Source: Siphlonurus alternatus (lineage: Eukaryota; Arthropoda; Insecta; Ephemeroptera; Siphlonuridae). From it: DNA of 64,000 nucleotides. Below the pieces are notes generated by a model that was given only the letters and a program-made list of their open reading frames with translations, was not told the DNA's origin and made no database searches. The DNA lies in the NCBI GenBank assembly GCA_949825025.1, contig OX463782.1, positions 34,195,351-34,259,350 of the forward strand, written 5' to 3'. This document shows, in pieces, positions 59,836 through 64,000 of this stretch (the stretch's first letter is position 1; each line of letters starts with the position of its first letter). The position numbers and the translations under genes were made by a program.

Positions 59836-62229
59836 GTGAGTACCTTATAGTGAGAATTCTCTTAATTCAACAATCTTATAACATGATGATTGATAATTTG
59901 TTTAAAGGGCTCGGACAAATGGCTGACGAAAAATTGTGACTTAACCAAAGATAGCGGCTTCAAATCGAGTCATGGTAGTACACGCGTCACTACAGGTATC
60001 CTCATGTGGCCAGAGCCGTTCCTTGTTGGAGATGACGTAAGTGTGTGATTTTTATTATAAAATAAAAATATGTAAATATAGAAAGAGACCTAGGATTTGA
60101 ACTAGGATAAGAAGACTTACATAGGATATTCGTGACCATTATCGGTGTGGCGCAGCGGGCCCAGGCTTGCGCAGACTCCCTCACTGGCCCCAAATAGAAA
60201 ATTAGAAATTTTACTGATTTACTGCAAATCAAGGGTTAATTATAAAATATTCTCCTCTTTAAATTTCACAAATTTTTCAAGTAAGGATTATTTTTTGTAT
60301 GATAAAAAATTATTAAAAAGACACGAGTGAATTCTTACTTTAACTTACTTTTTATATAAAATAAAAATAAAATGCATTTTATATAAAATATATTTTATTT
60401 TATTATATTTTCCTCGTGAGTATATTCCGAAGGATTGAAAAGTAAGCATTGTGGGGATTTTAGATTCAACACATTTAAAAATCTGCTGATTGCTAAAAAA
60501 AATAATGATAATGATAATAATATAATAATTCCTTTCGAATTTTATGACTTTCCTATTTCACATTATTTAGAAAAAAAAAATTGCAAAATTAAAACAAAAC
60601 AAAAAACACATGGGTCTTACCATATAATATATGGTCTTACCTGGCAAACACTCTCGACTACCTCGAAAAAAAATTGCCATGAAGAAATATGAATATTTTT
60701 TAATCATTATAATTTATGTATGGGTGTGTGGCGCAGTGCGCTTGACTGGGTCTCGTCCGATCACCGAAGGCAAGCAACGCCAAGCGTGGTTAGTAGTTGA
60801 ATGGGTGACCATTTTCAACAAAAAAACACGTTTCCCACCCAGGGGTAAATCGTTGGCTTTTCTACTAAATGTGGTTCCTCTGGCTTTGGACCATTGCACT
60901 TCCGCTTCATTGACTAAAAGGTAGCGTCCATCCTGGCTGAGGTTTCCACGTTTCCTTCAGTCACGGGCAAATGCCGGGATGGATGAAGGCCATGGCCGCC
61001 CCCGTTCCGGAAGAGCCCGTGAAACGCTAAGTTATTAGATTAGGGTTTCGGAAGGTTTGGGGTTTCAAACTTAGTGATTAATTAGTAATTAGAAGCACCC
61101 AGTTAGGTTTTGATTTAAAAAAAAAAATAAAATGTTCTCGAACCCGTCTTCCCGTTAAAAAATAAATACAAAATCTTATGAAAATTAACATACTTAATAT
61201 CTATTATGGCATATTATGTTCTTGACAATTTGAGGGGAAAACGGCTCTGAGCAAAAACATATATTTGAAATTTTTTTGGTTAAAGCTCGAGCGGCTATAT
61301 ATACCTAGAACATGCATGGCAATATATTTTTCATACCACCTAGCTAATAGCATATTTTTGTATTAAATTAATGGAGGGTGTTTGTCAGGTAAGGCCTTAT
61401 GTTAAGGGCATAGGGTGTAGCACCGGTAGTTGGCAACACGGACGTATCTTCACCATGTTAATTTTTTATCCTTGCTCCTCGGAGAATTTTTATGCTAGAG
61501 CTAAGCTGATTGCTGTAGTATCAAGATAATTACTAGCCCAAGTGCACAATTTGGCTAAATAAAGCCTGATTAAAGAAAAGTATTTTTTAGTAATTTTTTA
61601 AATTTACATGCATTTTTCTAAAATATAAAAAAAAAATACTTTTCTTTAAATCAGGCTTTATTTAGCCAAATTGTGCACTTGGGCTACTAATTATCTTGAT
61701 ACTTATACAACAATCAGCTTAGCTCTAGCATAAAAATTACTCCGAGGAGCAAGGATAAAAAATTAACATGGTGAAGATACGTCAGTGTTGCCAACTACCG
61801 GTGCTACACCCAATGCCCTTAAACAACACGTCTCTTCTTTGACTTATTTTGATTTTTTTTTCAGGAAAGCCTATTATATATATATTATATATATATATGA
61901 ATGCGTAATACTACAATTACCTTGAAATGGACTATATCCTCACTGAAATATCACGCTGCACACGATGCACTTAAAACACACACACAGTTCACACGTGCAC
62001 AATTAAAATAGTAACATTAAATTCTCGGTGCCTGCCCGGTCACCATCATGGATGTAAAACCCCCATCCATAATGGTGATGCTTTACATCCATGATGGTGA
62101 CCGGGAAGGCACCGAGAATTTAATGTCACTATTTTAATTGTGCACGTGTGAACTGTGTGTGTGTTTAAAGTGCATCGTGATATTTCAGCGAGGATAAAGC
62201 CCATTTCAAGGTAATTGTAGTGTTACGCA

Positions 62230-62306
<77 letters not shown>

Positions 62307-63772
62307 TATTGACTTTTTTCCCCGTTTTATATGGAGTTGCATTAGAACAAATTTTAGAAAATAGTAACTCGAAAACTTCGTTTCCATTTTCATTTTCTCA
62401 CTACGATTGATTCACTTGATTTTACACTTTAAATAATATATCCATTGGAGTTATTTACAAAACATTTTAAATCTGAACATAATACAATTTTGTTTACAAT
62501 AAATGCATGGAAAATGAGATATTAGAATGTAAAAATTTTAGTGACTTAATCGAAAGAAGGGGTAAAAATATGGTACTGTGAATTTTTTCAGATTTCTTTG
62601 AGACCGGAAACTATTTTTAAAAAATTATTGGAAGTCTATTTTATGACGTCACGGGTGGCACTGCCCTATCCTTTTTCTTAAGGAGTGCCGTCCGTGACGT
62701 CATCAAAATAGACTTTCAATATTTTTTTAAAAATAGTTTCCGGTCTCAGAAAAAGCTGAAAAAATTCACAGTACCATATTTTTACCCCTTCTTTCGATTA
62801 AGCCACTAAAATTTTCACATTTAATATTACATTTTGAACTTTATAATATGTGTTAGAATATTTTAAAAATTGACCTCAGTTACTTTGGATTCTTTGGAGT
62901 CAAGAGCAATTTCTGTCAGACGTATAGCGGTATCAAATGAAATAGATTTTAAAACTGAAAAATATGATAAGTTCTAAGTTATCAGCAAGTCTTCGAGCAT
63001 TCAAGGGGGCCGATTCCGAGATCTCTATCCTTAAGCGAGAGTAAAGCAATATTTTACTTTTATTTAATTATATATATTTTTATTTTCCTGATCAGTTATA
63101 TACCCATTCATCTACTAAAAGGGGGATGTACATGAGCGATAAAAGCAAAACGGCGCAATTTGATGTAAAAGCTGCGAAATCCTATATGCGGCGGTGAATT
63201 CACCGGAAATCGCGTTAATTACGATGCTCTTTTTCTTTTAATCGCCCAATTAATATGGCCGCCAATGGATGTTATAGCAGGTGCGCTTTATTCGCGTCGC
63301 GTCGTAGGTTGAAAATCGCCCATGAAAATCCACCTTAATTAAGGTGGATTTTTTTTAAGGTGGATTTTTTTTAAGGTGGATTTTCATGGGCGGCAACGTC
63401 AACGCGGCGTGATTTGGCGTAAAAGCTGGAAAACCGTATACGGTGGCGAATTCACCGGTAATCGCGTTAATTACGATGCTCTTTTTCTTTTAATCACCCA
63501 ATATGGCCGCCAATGGATGTTACAGCTAATGCGCTTTATTCGCGTCGCGTCGCAGGCTGGAAATCGCCCATGAAAATCCACTTTTATTCTATATTATTTA
63601 ACTTCATACATTGCAGCTGGCGGTGCTGCTGGTTGACACACAGGGCGCCTTCGATGACGTGTCTTCGATGCAAGACAACAAAACAATCTTTGCGCTCAGC
63701 ACGCTCATGAGCTCCGTGCAGATCTTCAACGTGCCACAACAGATCCAGAGTGACCAACTGGATTACCTGAAG
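59611..63772 (+). CDS. Atlastin-like dynamin-family GTPase (first 3 exons, partial)
   Basis: Model: join of 59611-59835, 59908-60036 and 63617-63772, then beyond the window. So far 170 residues, all junctions phase 0. Atlastins tether and fuse ER membranes. Visible GTPase motifs: P-loop GAFRKGKSF (the atlastin form, with Arg after Phe, not the GBP form), switch I region GSTRVTTGILMW with the conserved TTG, and G3 motif VDTQGAFD, then IFALSTLMSSVQIFNV. The N-terminal KEPVQLLEKLEDGKFKLCE, then LKDRQLVVLSVVGAFRKGK, matches the entry strand of atlastins. Differences: HGSTRVTTG where typical atlastins have GGSERETTG. The C-terminal half (helical domain, membrane anchors) is outside the window, so atlastin versus another GBP-like paralogue is not fully settled. 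Confidence 0.87.
59908..60036 (+). CDS. Atlastin-like exon 2
   Basis: 43 codons, acceptor TTTGTTTAAAG, donor GAC/GTAAGT. Encodes GSDKWLTKNCDLTKDSGFKS, then SHGSTRVTTGILMWPEPF (switch I). Confidence 0.93.
60720..61130 (+). mobile_element. 5S rRNA-derived SINE, plus strand, longest head
   Basis: GTGTGGCGCAGTGCGCTTGA, then GGGTCTCGTCCGATCACCGA, then AGGCAAGCAACGCCAAGCGT, then GGTTAGTAGTTGAATGGGTG, an almost complete 3' half of 5S rRNA. Then the core CATCCTGGCTGAGGTTTCC and GGCAAATGCCGGGATGGA, ending in AGTTAGGTTTTGATTT plus poly-A. In atlastin-like intron 2. Confidence 0.92.
61408..61824. mobile_element. TTAA-flanked long palindrome
   Basis: TTAAGGGCATAGGGTGTAGC and, inverted, TTAAGGGCATTGGGTGTAGC. 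The arms are about 190 bp with few mismatches and the loop is short and AT-rich. Confidence 0.87.
61900..62234. mobile_element. Fold-back element inserted in an AT microsatellite
   Basis: GAATGCGTAATACTACAATT, then ACCTTGAAATGG, and its inverse. The arms are about 160 bp and centre on a CATCCATAATGGTGATG hairpin. Flanked by TATATA on both sides. Confidence 0.85.
62235..62304. repeat. (AT)n microsatellite
   Basis: About 70 bp of AT dinucleotides. Confidence 0.95.
62520..62830. mobile_element. Palindromic MITE, closest to 50320
   Basis: TTAGAATGTAAAAATTTTAG, then TTAATCGAAAGAAGGGGTAA, and the inverse. The centre is CCTATCCTTTTTCTTAAGGA. Confidence 0.9.
63154..63585. repeat. Tandem duplication, about 190-bp unit, beside atlastin-like exon 3
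   Basis: GTAAAAGCTG...GCGGTGAATTCACCGG, then AATCGCGTTAATTACGATGC, then ATATGGCCGCCAATGGATGT, then TTTATTCGCGTCGCGTCG, occurs twice in the same orientation. The units are separated by a cluster of AAGGTGGATTTT repeats in both orientations (63335-63390). Element class unknown. Confidence 0.8.
63617..63772 (+). CDS. Atlastin-like exon 3
   Basis: 52 codons, acceptor CATACATTGCAG, donor AAG/GTATTT. Encodes LAVLLVDTQGAFDDVSSMQD, then NKTIFALSTLMSSVQIFNVP, then QQIQSDQLDYLK. Confidence 0.94.
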
Positions 63773-64000
63773 GTATTTACGAGGCTTCACCTGAGAAATT
63801 TGGACGAAAAATTCGTTACAACAAATATTCTTCAAATTAATTTGGTGGACTTACAGCAATTAATCTCCATATTAGCTCTGAATTTTTTCGGATTTTTTTA
63901 ACTGTTGGTTTAATTATAATTAATTAATTATTAATTATAATTAATTTATTTAAAGCAGAATTTTGTATCCTTCCAATGTTAAATTTGTCAATTAGCATTG

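Noticed and set aside
60720..60815. Possible 5S rRNA gene
   Set aside because: Only the 3' half of 5S is present, fused to a SINE core and poly-A tail, and repeated elsewhere. It is a SINE head.

Overview
This is a eukaryotic, almost certainly animal, nuclear window. It is AT-rich, its genes are split into short GT-AG exons, and most of the sequence is transposable elements and fold-back (palindromic) DNA. An arthropod is the best guess. The Hsp10 resembles arthropod Hsp10 in wording, the BTB domain has the arthropod style, and the SINE cores (tRNA- and 5S-headed, with a shared GGCAAATGCCGGG-like block) are of a type I associate with arthropods. The species cannot be named from sequence alone.

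Six gene models were assembled by joining exons at phase-compatible splice sites. (1) 12008-1419, minus strand: a 132-residue single-pass membrane protein with a signal peptide, one sushi/CCP domain, a transmembrane helix and a short basic tail. (2) 13097-15908, plus: mitochondrial chaperonin Hsp10, 103 residues, complete. (3) 19738-16430, minus: mitochondrial ribosomal protein bL20m (MRPL20), three of its exons, convergent with HSP10; the N-terminal exon was not found. (4) 30841-44825, plus: a complete eight-exon BTB-BEN nuclear protein of 451 residues. (5) 53597-48421, minus: a two-exon gene for an unrecognised 147-residue protein. (6) 59611 to the right edge, plus: the first three coding exons of an atlastin-like dynamin GTPase, cut by the window end.

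Mobile DNA fills the rest. There is a LINE with a full-length endonuclease/reverse transcriptase ORF (about 5.2-9.56 kb), three large hAT elements with 8-bp or near-8-bp target duplications, and a Ginger-like family (termini TGTTA...TAACA) carrying a decayed integrase tail. Other elements include TTAA-flanked fold-backs, TA-flanked mini-elements, about nine copies of one palindromic MITE superfamily, six 5S-rRNA-derived SINEs and several tRNA-derived SINEs. A degenerate composite satellite occupies 23.9-29.4 kb. Two very large fold-backs lie at 41.6-43.7 kb and 57.3-58.6 kb.

The most interesting structure is three hammerhead-ribozyme-like motifs. One is textbook-like (32588-32631). Two sit at the apex of long palindromes of one fold-back family (18.6-18.9 kb and 52.4-53.4 kb). 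A second theme is that repeats abut or form the ends of genes: one stop codon lies inside a minisatellite, one is 5 bp from a TTAA-flanked MITE, and one is about 20 bp before a SINE.
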